NCBI GenBank assembly: GCA_050633505.1
Contig: JBOEGQ010000004.1
Span: forward strand, 605,446-669,445
Source of the DNA: UBA1672 sp050633505
GTDB taxonomy: Bacteria > Pseudomonadota > Alphaproteobacteria > Micavibrionales > Micavibrionaceae
Direction of reading: 5' to 3'
Length of the DNA: 64,000 nucleotides
In this document: positions 17,796 through 25,607 of the stretch, in pieces
Layout of the letters: every line of letters begins with the position of its first letter
Numbering within the stretch: position 1 is the stretch's first letter
The notes under the pieces: generated by a model
What the model was told of the DNA's origin: nothing
Seen by the model: the letters and a program-made list of their open reading frames with translations, nothing else
Databases searched by the model: none
Program-made: the position numbers and the translations under genes

Positions 17796-19646
17796 ATGTC
17801 TGATTTATTACTTAGTGTTGAAGATGCCACGGTTATAATTGGCGGAAAGCCTCTGTTTGACGGGCTGACCTTCCACATCCACGCTGGACGAAAAATTGCT
17901 TTGGTCGGTAAGAACGGCGCTGGTAAAACCACGTTAATGAACATCATCACAGGTGACCGCGACATCGACGATGGAAAAAGGTTTCTATGCCCTGGTGTCA
18001 CCACCGGATATATGCAGCAAAATATCAAGCCACCTCCCGGAAAAACAGTTCGTGACTTTGTTTTCGAAGGCGTTAAAGCCGAATTAGAAGAATGGGATAT
18101 TAATTATCGCATCGATATGGTTATCGCTCCATTACACCTGAATGTTGACGATAAATTGGAGACGCTATCAGGTGGGCAACTCCGCCGCGCCTGCCTTGCC
18201 CGTGCATTGATCGAAGAACCCGATATTTTGCTTCTTGATGAGCCGACCAACCACATGGATTTGGAATTAATTGAATGGCTTGAGGGGTATATCAGTCGCT
18301 ATCCGGGAACGGTATTGATTGTATCTCACGACAGGCGCTTTCTCGCCAATACAACGGATCGTGTGTTTTGGCTTGATCGAGGAAAACTAAAAACAGCGCC
18401 CAAAGGATTCGCCCATTTCGAAGAATGGTCAAGGGATCTGCTTGAGCAAGAAGGCCGTGCGCTTCACAATCGTGCAAAGCGCGTTGAACAAGAAATTGAA
18501 TGGGCAAATAAAGGCGTTAAGGCACGTGTCAAACGCAACGTCCGTAGACAATCCGAAGCATTCAAAGCACGTGATGCACTGGAAAAAGATCAAAAGGCCT
18601 TTCGCCGCGTAACATCCACGATTGCCCTGCCCCCTATTACGGCCGAGGAATCATCCAAGAATGTCGTAGAGTTTTTTAATGTCTGTAAGACATTCGCAAA
18701 TACAGATACAGGGCGTGAAAAAGCCATCCTTGATAAGTTCAATATGCGCATAAAGCGTAAAGACCGGATCGGTATCCTTGGTAAGAACGGATCAGGTAAG
18801 ACCACATTCCTCAAAATGCTAACCGGTGACATGACACCTGATAGCGGCAAAATAAAACGCGCAAAGAATATGAGCTTTAGCTATTTCGATCAAAGCCGTT
18901 CTATGCTGATGGAAGATAAATCAATAAAGGATAACCTCTGCCCTGAAGGTTCAGATTATCTGGATGTACGGGGGAAATCCCGCCATGTTTGCGGCTATAT
19001 CAAGGACTTTCTGTTTGACCCGGAAGATGCATGGCGCGCCGCCTCCACTTTATCAGGTGGACAGAAAAACCGTCTGATGCTTGCCAAAATTTTGGCAAAC
19101 CCGGGATCCTTCATGATTTTAGATGAACCCACGAATGATTTGGATATGGACACACTGGATATGCTGACCCATATTTTAAAAGAATATGACGGTACATTAT
19201 TCATTGTTTCACACGATCGTGACTTTCTTGACCAGATTGTAACTAAAACTCTGGCATTTGAAGGGAATGCAGAAATAGACGGCATCATCGGCGGATATAG
19301 TGATTATTTGGAATATAAGAAGCAGAAGATCGCAGAAAATCGCTCTACCCCGACAGAAAAAGTAAAAAAGAAAGATAATGCCCCTGCGCCCGATACAAAA
19401 CCAAAAGAGAAAAAGCAAAAACAAAAGCTGAGCTATAATTTAGAGAGGGAGTTAAAGCAGCTTCCGAAAACAATAGAGAAGCTGGAAAAAGCAATTGCGA
19501 AAATGGAAGAACAACTATCTGACACCGGACTATACACACGCGACGCAGAATTATTTACAGAGCTTTCAAATAAACTTCCCAAAGCACAAGGGGAATTAGA
19601 AACAGCAGAACTTCGATGGTTAGAACTTGAAGAAATGCGTGGTTAA
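17796..19646 (+). CDS. uup: ABC-F ATPase Uup
   Basis: This is a cytoplasmic ABC-F protein with two fused ATPase domains and no membrane part; the Uup group acts on ribosomes or on branched DNA intermediates. It has 616 residues. Domain 1 has GKNGAGKTT, LSGGQLRRACLARAL and LLLDEPTNHMD; the arginine-rich linker lies near 225-275. Domain 2 has GKNGSGKTT, LSGGQKNRLMLAKIL and LDEPTNDLD. A Lys-rich segment and a C-terminal coiled coil (about 540-616, KLSYNLERELKQLP) are the DNA-binding tail that marks Uup against other ABC-F proteins. The start has AAGGGA upstream. Confidence 0.92.
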   Translation: MSDLLLSVEDATVIIGGKPLFDGLTFHIHAGRKIALVGKNGAGKTTLMNIITGDRDIDDGKRFLCPGVTTGYMQQNIKPPPGKTVRDFVFEGVKAELEEWDINYRIDMVIAPLHLNVDDKLETLSGGQLRRACLARALIEEPDILLLDEPTNHMDLELIEWLEGYISRYPGTVLIVSHDRRFLANTTDRVFWLDRGKLKTAPKGFAHFEEWSRDLLEQEGRALHNRAKRVEQEIEWANKGVKARVKRNVRRQSEAFKARDALEKDQKAFRRVTSTIALPPITAEESSKNVVEFFNVCKTFANTDTGREKAILDKFNMRIKRKDRIGILGKNGSGKTTFLKMLTGDMTPDSGKIKRAKNMSFSYFDQSRSMLMEDKSIKDNLCPEGSDYLDVRGKSRHVCGYIKDFLFDPEDAWRAASTLSGGQKNRLMLAKILANPGSFMILDEPTNDLDMDTLDMLTHILKEYDGTLFIVSHDRDFLDQIVTKTLAFEGNAEIDGIIGGYSDYLEYKKQKIAENRSTPTEKVKKKDNAPAPDTKPKEKKQKQKLSYNLERELKQLPKTIEKLEKAIAKMEEQLSDTGLYTRDAELFTELSNKLPKAQGELETAELRWLELEEMRG

Positions 19647-19654
19647 ATAAGAAA

Positions 19655-19677
19655 CGAGCCGGAAAAATCCCGACCCG
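19655..19677 (-). terminator. Terminator of the Cys-peptide/MNIO operon
   Basis: On the minus strand CGGGTCGG pairs with CCGGCTCG (two G-U pairs) around a 7-base T-rich loop, followed by TTTCTTATTT. It lies 32 bases after the last gene of the minus-strand MNIO cluster. Confidence 0.65.
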
Positions 19678-19708
19678 TCCGTCTTAGGTATCTTTATAAG
19701 ATCAAAGC

Positions 19709-20002
19709 CTAGCTGTTATAGCGTGCCGGATCATTATGAGGATGTGTTGCACCTGTCCCTTTGGTACATTTCTTCTTGTCTCCACCAATTGACTTAGAGC
19801 AAACGCTCTTTGCACATTTTGACTTTTCACATTTCTCTTTTGCACATTTCTTTTCTTCTGTCTTCTTTGCACAAACCTCTTTCGAACACTTTTCCTTTAC
19901 ACAAGCACCTTTTCCACACCCGGCATACGCAGCATTACCGCCAACCATTCCCAATGAAAACATGGCCAGAGCGGCAATCGTAAGAATTTTAGTAAATTTC
20001 AT
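19709..20002 (-). CDS. Exported Cys/Lys-rich peptide, 5-residue cysteine period; possible second MNIO substrate
   Basis: The 97-residue protein has a Sec signal peptide (about 1-27, hydrophobic core ILTIAALAMFSLGMV, cleavage after AYA). The mature part has nine cysteines at 29, 34, 39, 44, then 53, 58, 63, 68, then 79: two blocks of four spaced exactly five residues, with Lys/Glu between (CAKEKCEKSKCAKSVC). It is the last gene on the strand of the MNIO enzyme gene, 60 bases after it, with AGGAAG before its ATG. Strict cysteine spacing, export and location suggest a peptide modified on cysteines or binding metal. No named family is recognised. Confidence 0.75.
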   Translation of the reverse strand: MKFTKILTIAALAMFSLGMVGGNAAYAGCGKGACVKEKCSKEVCAKKTEEKKCAKEKCEKSKCAKSVCSKSIGGDKKKCTKGTGATHPHNDPARYNS

Positions 20003-20062
20003 TTTATTTCTTCCTCATCAAGTTAAAAAACACATATTTATATCAGTATATTAAGCAGACTT

Positions 20063-21712
20063 TCATTTTGCAAGCAACCCATTATTCATCCAACGTGAAA
20101 ACCATTCACCGACAGATGATAAAATCACCTCTTCCGCTTCACCTTCCGGTAATACCGCGCCCAGCGCTTCCTCAATCGTCAGACCGGCAAATAAAGAGCT
20201 TAAGACCATATATTCCCGCTCTTCCAACGGCAAACGCCACATACGATCTTCATGACGGTAAACAGACAGGAAGGATGGTGATTTTTCCGGGACTTCCGGC
20301 TCTTCCCCTGACAAATATGCTTCGTAATACTGGTTAACAGGATAAGAGAAGGCGAGAAGCCTTAACGCCGTGCGTGGCTGGAGGTGCTGTTGCAAGAAGC
20401 GCTCAGGATCAAGTCCGACCAAGTCATCTTGTGTTAAAACAGTTGTCTCCGCATCATCAAAGATGCGTGATAGCTCCGTTTCCAAGACACATAACTCATA
20501 GAAAAACGGCTCTTGGTTTTCCTTCACATATTCAGGAAAGCTTTCAATATAACGGGCAATATTGAAATGTTCCGAGGGCGTATCCTCAATAAATACATGG
20601 AGCATTTCATTGAACTTTTCACGTCCCATCACATAACGTAGCGCGGGGTAATCCTCATACACACAATCAAATAAACGGTAACGATATCCGTTAATATAGC
20701 TTTGTATCTGTTGGGACGGGGCAAAGTCAGGCTTAGGGATAATCCGCTCATCCGGTTTCATCGCATCACTATCACCACTGAGTATTGCCTTTTGCATATC
20801 TGCAAGCTCTTCATCATAAGGAAGAGGAACATCAGGCGGGCGTATATTATCGCGAAAACTCTTAAAATGAGGCATCTCAGTTGGCCCTTGAGAAGCCTTT
20901 GCCCAATGGCGTGCCTTATCCAATTCTTCCATCACAATTGGAAACTCCGGAATTTTCGCATCCCATTCAATCATTGTGCTGACCAGCCCGGCCTTTTGAA
21001 TAACATAGGAATAAAGCGTCCAAACCTCATCAAGCACATGATCATCATGCGTATCTATAATATGCGTTCCTTTATTCGTATGTCCCGCCAAATGGATTTG
21101 TGCGACATCATCTAACGGCATAGCATCAATATAGGTTTTCGGATCCCATTTATGATTATAACAACTCACATAGATATTATTTACATCCAGTAATAAACCA
21201 CAGCCGGATTCTTCCACCATTCGGGCGATAAATTCCCACTCACTCATCGATGAACAGGTGAATTCTAAATATGTTGACGGATTTTCAAGAACAATTCTAC
21301 GTCCCAGATAATCCTGCACTTGCTTAATGCGCTCAATAATATGCTTTAAGGCCTCTTCCGTATAAGGCACAGGTAAAAGGTCATGTGTGTTTTTATGCGC
21401 CACACCCGTCCAGCATAAATGATCGGAAATCCATTGCGGCTGCACATCGCGCTCTAATTCTTTCAGTTGCTTAAGATAGTCGGAATTCAACGGATCAACC
21501 GTTCCGACTGAAAGGGACACACCGTGCATTACGATGGGATAACGCTCTTTCAACCAGTCAAGCAAGCGACGTGGTTTCCCACCTGTATCCATATAATTTT
21601 CCGAAATAATTTCGAACCAATCAATATCAGGCTGGTTTTCCTCTATATAAGAGAAATGGGTTGGGCGAAAGCCCACCCCATATCCCAATTTAGGAAAAAT
21701 AGTTTTTTCCAT
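20063..21712 (-). CDS. Fused MNIO (DUF692) oxidase and DUF2063 partner protein
   Basis: MNIO enzymes are multinuclear iron oxidases of TIM-barrel fold that modify cysteines of small ribosomal peptides; the partner (BufC/HvfC, DUF2063) helps bind the precursor. Here both parts sit in one 549-residue chain. The MNIO domain covers about 1-275, with probable iron ligands His63 (VMHGVSLSVG), His98 (SDHLCW), Glu143 (LENPSTY), Asp176 (LLLDVNNIY), His207 and His211 (IHLAGH), Asp220/His222 (IDTHDDH) and Glu249 (IEWD). A linker of about 25 residues leads to the DUF2063 part (300-549). It starts 8 bases after the Cys-rich peptide gene, which makes a precursor-enzyme pair. Confidence 0.9.
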   Translation of the reverse strand: MEKTIFPKLGYGVGFRPTHFSYIEENQPDIDWFEIISENYMDTGGKPRRLLDWLKERYPIVMHGVSLSVGTVDPLNSDYLKQLKELERDVQPQWISDHLCWTGVAHKNTHDLLPVPYTEEALKHIIERIKQVQDYLGRRIVLENPSTYLEFTCSSMSEWEFIARMVEESGCGLLLDVNNIYVSCYNHKWDPKTYIDAMPLDDVAQIHLAGHTNKGTHIIDTHDDHVLDEVWTLYSYVIQKAGLVSTMIEWDAKIPEFPIVMEELDKARHWAKASQGPTEMPHFKSFRDNIRPPDVPLPYDEELADMQKAILSGDSDAMKPDERIIPKPDFAPSQQIQSYINGYRYRLFDCVYEDYPALRYVMGREKFNEMLHVFIEDTPSEHFNIARYIESFPEYVKENQEPFFYELCVLETELSRIFDDAETTVLTQDDLVGLDPERFLQQHLQPRTALRLLAFSYPVNQYYEAYLSGEEPEVPEKSPSFLSVYRHEDRMWRLPLEEREYMVLSSLFAGLTIEEALGAVLPEGEAEEVILSSVGEWFSRWMNNGLLAK

Positions 21713-21720
21713 GACGAACT

Positions 21721-22080
21721 TTACTTGTTGTATGAGTCGTTATCGCTGTGGTCTTTACCTTCGCAACCACCTGCATGCTTACAGCCATTATCACCTTTAC
21801 AGCTATTCGCATCTTTACAAGAATTTGCGTCTTTACAGCTATTGGCATCTTTACAGCCATTCCCATCCTTGCAAGAATTTGCATCCTTACAGCCATTGGC
21901 ACCTTCACAGCCATTCTTTTCTGCTTTGTTACCACAGCCAGCTGCACTACAACCGTTACCGCCGTTACCTGCGAATGCCGGAGCCGCAGAAAATGCGCCT
22001 ACAGCCAAGATCCCTGCAAGAGCAGCAGTAGCTAGTTTTTTATTTGAAGACTTTTCAGTTGTTTTTTTCTCTATCGTCAT
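21721..22080 (-). CDS. Exported Cys-rich repeat peptide, probable MNIO substrate (bufferin/HvfA-like)
   Basis: The 119-residue precursor has a signal peptide (1-37, hydrophobic TAALAGILAVGAFSAAP, ending AFA) and eleven cysteines. Nine, from residue 58 to 106, are spaced exactly six apart in repeats of the type N-[SG]-C-K-D-[AG]. Known HvfA-type MNIO substrates carry repeated EGKCG motifs whose cysteines become oxazolone-thioamide groups that bind copper. This peptide shares the logic (export, Gly/Lys/Cys repeats, adjacent MNIO) but not the exact motif. The ribosome site GAGGAGG is very strong, suggesting high expression. It is the first gene of the cluster. Confidence 0.82.
   Translation of the reverse strand: MTIEKKTTEKSSNKKLATAALAGILAVGAFSAAPAFAGNGGNGCSAAGCGNKAEKNGCEGANGCKDANSCKDGNGCKDANSCKDANSCKDANSCKGDNGCKHAGGCEGKDHSDNDSYNK
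21755..21920 (-). repeat. Nine tandem 18-bp repeats inside the Cys-rich peptide gene
   Basis: The stretch is made of 18-bp units with nearly identical codons for N-S/G-C-K-D-A. The near-perfect DNA identity between units suggests recent expansion by slippage or recombination, so repeat number may vary between strains. Confidence 0.85.
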
Positions 22081-22181
22081 CTGTTTCCTCCTCGACGAAA
22101 AATTTTAATGTCATACGACTAAGAGCTTATTCGCAAACAAATCGACAGAGTTACAATTTTTTTGAAAAAATATTATAGCAC

Positions 22182-23270
22182 TCACAAAGCGCTAAAACAG
22201 ATCATTTTGTTACGCTCTTCATCCCAAAGAGCCAGCTTGGAATACTTAAAGCTTTCCCAAAGCTTTATTCTGTTGAGCGACTGCAAATCATCATTCCCAT
22301 CCATACATTTCTGAAGACGATAATTCGGAACTTTAGCATTCAAATGATGAATATGATGCAATCCGATATTACCGGTTAACCACTGCAACACGGGATTTAG
22401 ATCGTAATATGAACTTCCAAGAACAGCAGCTTCGTGATAATTCCAGTTCTCTTGACGCTCCCAGTGCGCATCCTCAAACTGGTGCTGGATATAAAATAAC
22501 CACCCACCAATCCAAGCGGTACCGACAACAATGGGAAGATACGTCGCAAGGACAGGAACAAACCCGAACATGGCACCAAGAACACCATAGAAAAGAACAA
22601 GAGAGATATTCAAGCCAAACACACTCTTATATATCTGCTTAAATGAAACAGCTTTTTTCACCTCATAGAATGGGAAAGGCTGTGCATTCGCGATACGTTG
22701 AGCCACAATAATAAAGAACGGTGTCCCAAGAAGGATCAAAACATAAGGGTTACGATACACCCGATACCAGAATTGAATATTCTCTGGTAAGGCTTGGTAT
22801 TCCTTGACCGTGATTGTTTCCACCGCACCAAATCCACGGTTATCTAGATTTCCTGACCCGGAATGATGCATATTATGAGTTTTGCGCCAGAAATCATATG
22901 GCGTCCATGTTAGAACACTCATAACCCGCCCGACAGAGTTATTCCATTTTCTTTTACTGAAGAATGAACCATGCCCACAGTCATGCTGAATAATAAATAC
23001 GCGTACCAACAAGAACGAAGCCAAAGGTGTTAATAGAGCGGTAATCCAATAGGCATGTGAAAAGCTATACAACATCGTTGCGCAAACCGCGATAAAGGGA
23101 ATCAACGTATTTGCAATTTGTAATATTGCCCGGGTATTATCTGCCCCTTCATAAGATTTGCAGTGGCTTACAAGCCCCTGAACAAATTTCTGGACATCAC
23201 GAGTAGTCGTGTTTCCCTGCTCTTCCCCTTTGTGCCCATCTTCTGACACTGACACATTTTCTTCAAACAT
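22182..23270 (-). CDS. Membrane fatty acid desaturase
   Basis: This integral-membrane di-iron enzyme introduces a double bond into acyl chains, most likely of membrane lipids. The ATG at 23270 has AAAGGGG before it and gives 362 residues; an in-frame ATG at 23318 is less likely. The three histidine boxes are HDCGHGS, HNMHHSG and, near the C-terminus, HIHHL, with four to five hydrophobic segments between (for example ITALLTPLASFLLVRVFI and LVLFYGVLGAMFGFVPVLA). It resembles the acyl-lipid delta-9/delta-12-like group. It lies upstream of the Cys-peptide operon, about 100 bases away on the same strand, so partial read-through is possible. Confidence 0.88.
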   Translation of the reverse strand: MFEENVSVSEDGHKGEEQGNTTTRDVQKFVQGLVSHCKSYEGADNTRAILQIANTLIPFIAVCATMLYSFSHAYWITALLTPLASFLLVRVFIIQHDCGHGSFFSKRKWNNSVGRVMSVLTWTPYDFWRKTHNMHHSGSGNLDNRGFGAVETITVKEYQALPENIQFWYRVYRNPYVLILLGTPFFIIVAQRIANAQPFPFYEVKKAVSFKQIYKSVFGLNISLVLFYGVLGAMFGFVPVLATYLPIVVGTAWIGGWLFYIQHQFEDAHWERQENWNYHEAAVLGSSYYDLNPVLQWLTGNIGLHHIHHLNAKVPNYRLQKCMDGNDDLQSLNRIKLWESFKYSKLALWDEERNKMICFSAL

Positions 23271-23356
23271 GTTGCCCCTTTCATAGGTTTTCAAAAACCA
23301 TTGTCTCAGGCAAGGCATAAGACAACAAGAATAAACAAGATTCCATCAACAACGTA

Positions 23357-25177
23357 TTATGATGCAGCGCGAGCAGCTTTCTTACGCTCATGCGGGCAAA
23401 GATGCTTTTTACGTAAACGTAAATTCTGGGGGGTAACCTCCATAAGCTCATCATCATTAATGTAAGACATCATATCTTCTAACGACATTTTACGTGGTGG
23501 CACAAGGACAACAGCCTCATCCGATCCAGACGCACGCATATTTGTCAATTTTTTACCCTTAAGAACATTAATCTCCAAATCATTCTCACGATTATGCTCA
23601 CCAACAATCATCCCTGCATAAACAGGTGTCTGGTGACCAATAAACATTGATCCGCGATCTTGTAGGTTAAAGATGGCAAAAGCAACAGCTGTTCCTGTAT
23701 CTGTTGAAATAAGCGCACCATTACGTCTTTGTCCGACCTCACCTTTAAATGGCGCATAGGAATGGAAAATACGGTTCATGATTCCTGTACCACGCGTATC
23801 TGTCATAAACTTGCTCTGATACCCAATCAGACCACGTGATGGCGCCAAGAACGTAATACGTGTTTTACCAACACCACTTGAACGCATATCTGTCATCTCG
23901 GCCTTACGACGGTTCATTTGATCAACGACAGATGAAGAGTATTCCTCATCCACGTCAATAAACACTTCTTCAATAGGCTCCAGTTTTTCACCGTTTTCAC
24001 CTTGTTGGAAAAGAACCTTCGGACGTGAAACGATCATTTCAAAGCCCTCACGACGCATTGTCTCGATCAAAACACCAAGTTGTAGTTCACCACGCCCACC
24101 AATTTCAAATGAGTCTTTATCGTCACTCTCTTTAAAGGTAATGGCAACGTTAACTTCTGCTTCCGCAAGCAAACGCTCACGGATCATTGTTGATGTTACT
24201 TTACTACCTTCCTTACCTGCAAAAGGTGAATCATTAACAGAGATCGTTACAGACATTGTCGGCGGATCAATCGGCGTTGATTCCATCGGTACATCAAGAG
24301 CAGTAGCACCAATCGTATCTGACACAGATGTTTTTGTTAGACCCGCGACACAGATAATATCACCCGCTTGAACTTCAGTTACAGGAACACGCTCCGTTCC
24401 TTCAAATTTAAGTAATTTGGTTAAACGACCATTTTCAACAACTTTACCATCCAGATTAATTGACTTAACGGTATCATTCACCTTTGCGCGCCCTTGTGCC
24501 ACACGACCGGTCAAGCAACGCCCCAAGAATGGGTCAGAATCAAGCAATGTAGCAAGAAGCGCAAATGGCTGATCAAAATCAACATCAGGCTGCGGTACAT
24601 GCGCTAACACAACATCTAGTAAAGGTGACAAGTCTTTACGCTCATCATCAATTTCGCGTGTACACCACCCGTCACGTCCAGATGCGTATAGAATAGGGAA
24701 ATCAAGCTGCTCATCATTTGCGTCCAATGACACAAACAGGTCAAAAACCTCATCAACAACTTCTTCAGGACGACCATCAGGACGGTCAATCTTATTAATA
24801 ATAACAATCGGACGCAGCCCCTGAGCAAGTGCCTTACCCAACACAAATTTAGTTTGAGGCATCGGCCCCTCTGCCGCATCTGTAAGAAGAATAACACCAT
24901 CGGCCATATGCAAAACGCGTTCAACTTCGCCACCAAAGTCCGCGTGTCCCGGCGTATCAATAATATTAATCCGCGTATCACCCCATTGAATAGACGTTGG
25001 TTTTGCAAGGATTGTAATGCCACGCTCTTTCTCAAGATCGTTGGAATCCATCACGCGCTCATCAACCTTTTGGTTGTCGCGGAACGTTCCACTTTGTTTC
25101 ATAATGGAATCGATCAGTGTCGTTTTTCCATGGTCAACGTGTGCAATAATTGCAATATTCCTTAAATTTTGTGACAT
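23357..25177 (-). CDS. typA: Ribosome-associated GTPase TypA/BipA
   Basis: This translational GTPase binds the 70S ribosome and helps large-subunit assembly and stress or cold adaptation. The 606-residue length is normal. G motifs are AHVDHGKTTLID, RGITI, DTPGHADFGGEV, NKIDRPD and YASGRDG. The C-terminal part has the BipA-specific GRGELQLGVLIETMRREG, RGLIGYQSKFMTDTRGTG and the final KKHLCPHERKKAAR. The start follows GGAGACGG. It is separated by 86 bases from the desaturase gene on the same strand. Confidence 0.96.
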   Translation of the reverse strand: MSQNLRNIAIIAHVDHGKTTLIDSIMKQSGTFRDNQKVDERVMDSNDLEKERGITILAKPTSIQWGDTRINIIDTPGHADFGGEVERVLHMADGVILLTDAAEGPMPQTKFVLGKALAQGLRPIVIINKIDRPDGRPEEVVDEVFDLFVSLDANDEQLDFPILYASGRDGWCTREIDDERKDLSPLLDVVLAHVPQPDVDFDQPFALLATLLDSDPFLGRCLTGRVAQGRAKVNDTVKSINLDGKVVENGRLTKLLKFEGTERVPVTEVQAGDIICVAGLTKTSVSDTIGATALDVPMESTPIDPPTMSVTISVNDSPFAGKEGSKVTSTMIRERLLAEAEVNVAITFKESDDKDSFEIGGRGELQLGVLIETMRREGFEMIVSRPKVLFQQGENGEKLEPIEEVFIDVDEEYSSSVVDQMNRRKAEMTDMRSSGVGKTRITFLAPSRGLIGYQSKFMTDTRGTGIMNRIFHSYAPFKGEVGQRRNGALISTDTGTAVAFAIFNLQDRGSMFIGHQTPVYAGMIVGEHNRENDLEINVLKGKKLTNMRASGSDEAVVLVPPRKMSLEDMMSYINDDELMEVTPQNLRLRKKHLCPHERKKAARAAS

Positions 25178-25607
25178 AGCGCAGCCGTCTCCTTACATTT
25201 TCAAAGGCCTATGTAATACATAAAGGATACAAAAGCCACGATTAATTACACACGGCACAAAAAAATAATTTTTCATAAACACAAAATACATGCACACCAG
25301 CACATACAAGTATTTTTTCATAATAATCAATGACATAATTATTTTTTACTTATACTTCATAGGCTTAAGAATCATTCTCAGGATAATTTTTTTTAAAATA
25401 AAAGTTTGCAACATACAAAAAAAAGGCGTAAGTTTCTTTTGCTGATGGATAATAAGTGCAAAAAGCATGGCCTGTCAGCGGAACAGGGAAACTGAGTTAG
25501 TGTGTGTTTGGACAGTTCTCGGACTTGGGTGAAAACTTACCGTAGGAATATCTTTTATCTCAGTGTGCTCTCTGTTTGACCTGTAACTGTATACAGGGCG
25601 TAATGCC
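25178..25607. other. 430-base intergenic region between typA and a coiled-coil gene
   Basis: This is very A+T-rich divergent sequence that must hold the typA promoter (minus) and that of the plus-strand gene. I see homopolymer A and T runs but no convincing sigma-70 pair, riboswitch or RNA gene. Short frames on both strands are interrupted and look non-coding. Confidence 0.5.

Noticed and set aside
21755..21920. Regular 18-bp repeats that could look like a CRISPR array
   Set aside because: The units are directly adjacent without spacers and keep one reading frame; they encode the Cys hexapeptide repeats.
25360..25400. AAGAATCATTCTCAGGATAAT as a Fur-type box
   Set aside because: Only half of the expected symmetry is present and no iron gene follows; the similarity is within chance for A+T-rich DNA.
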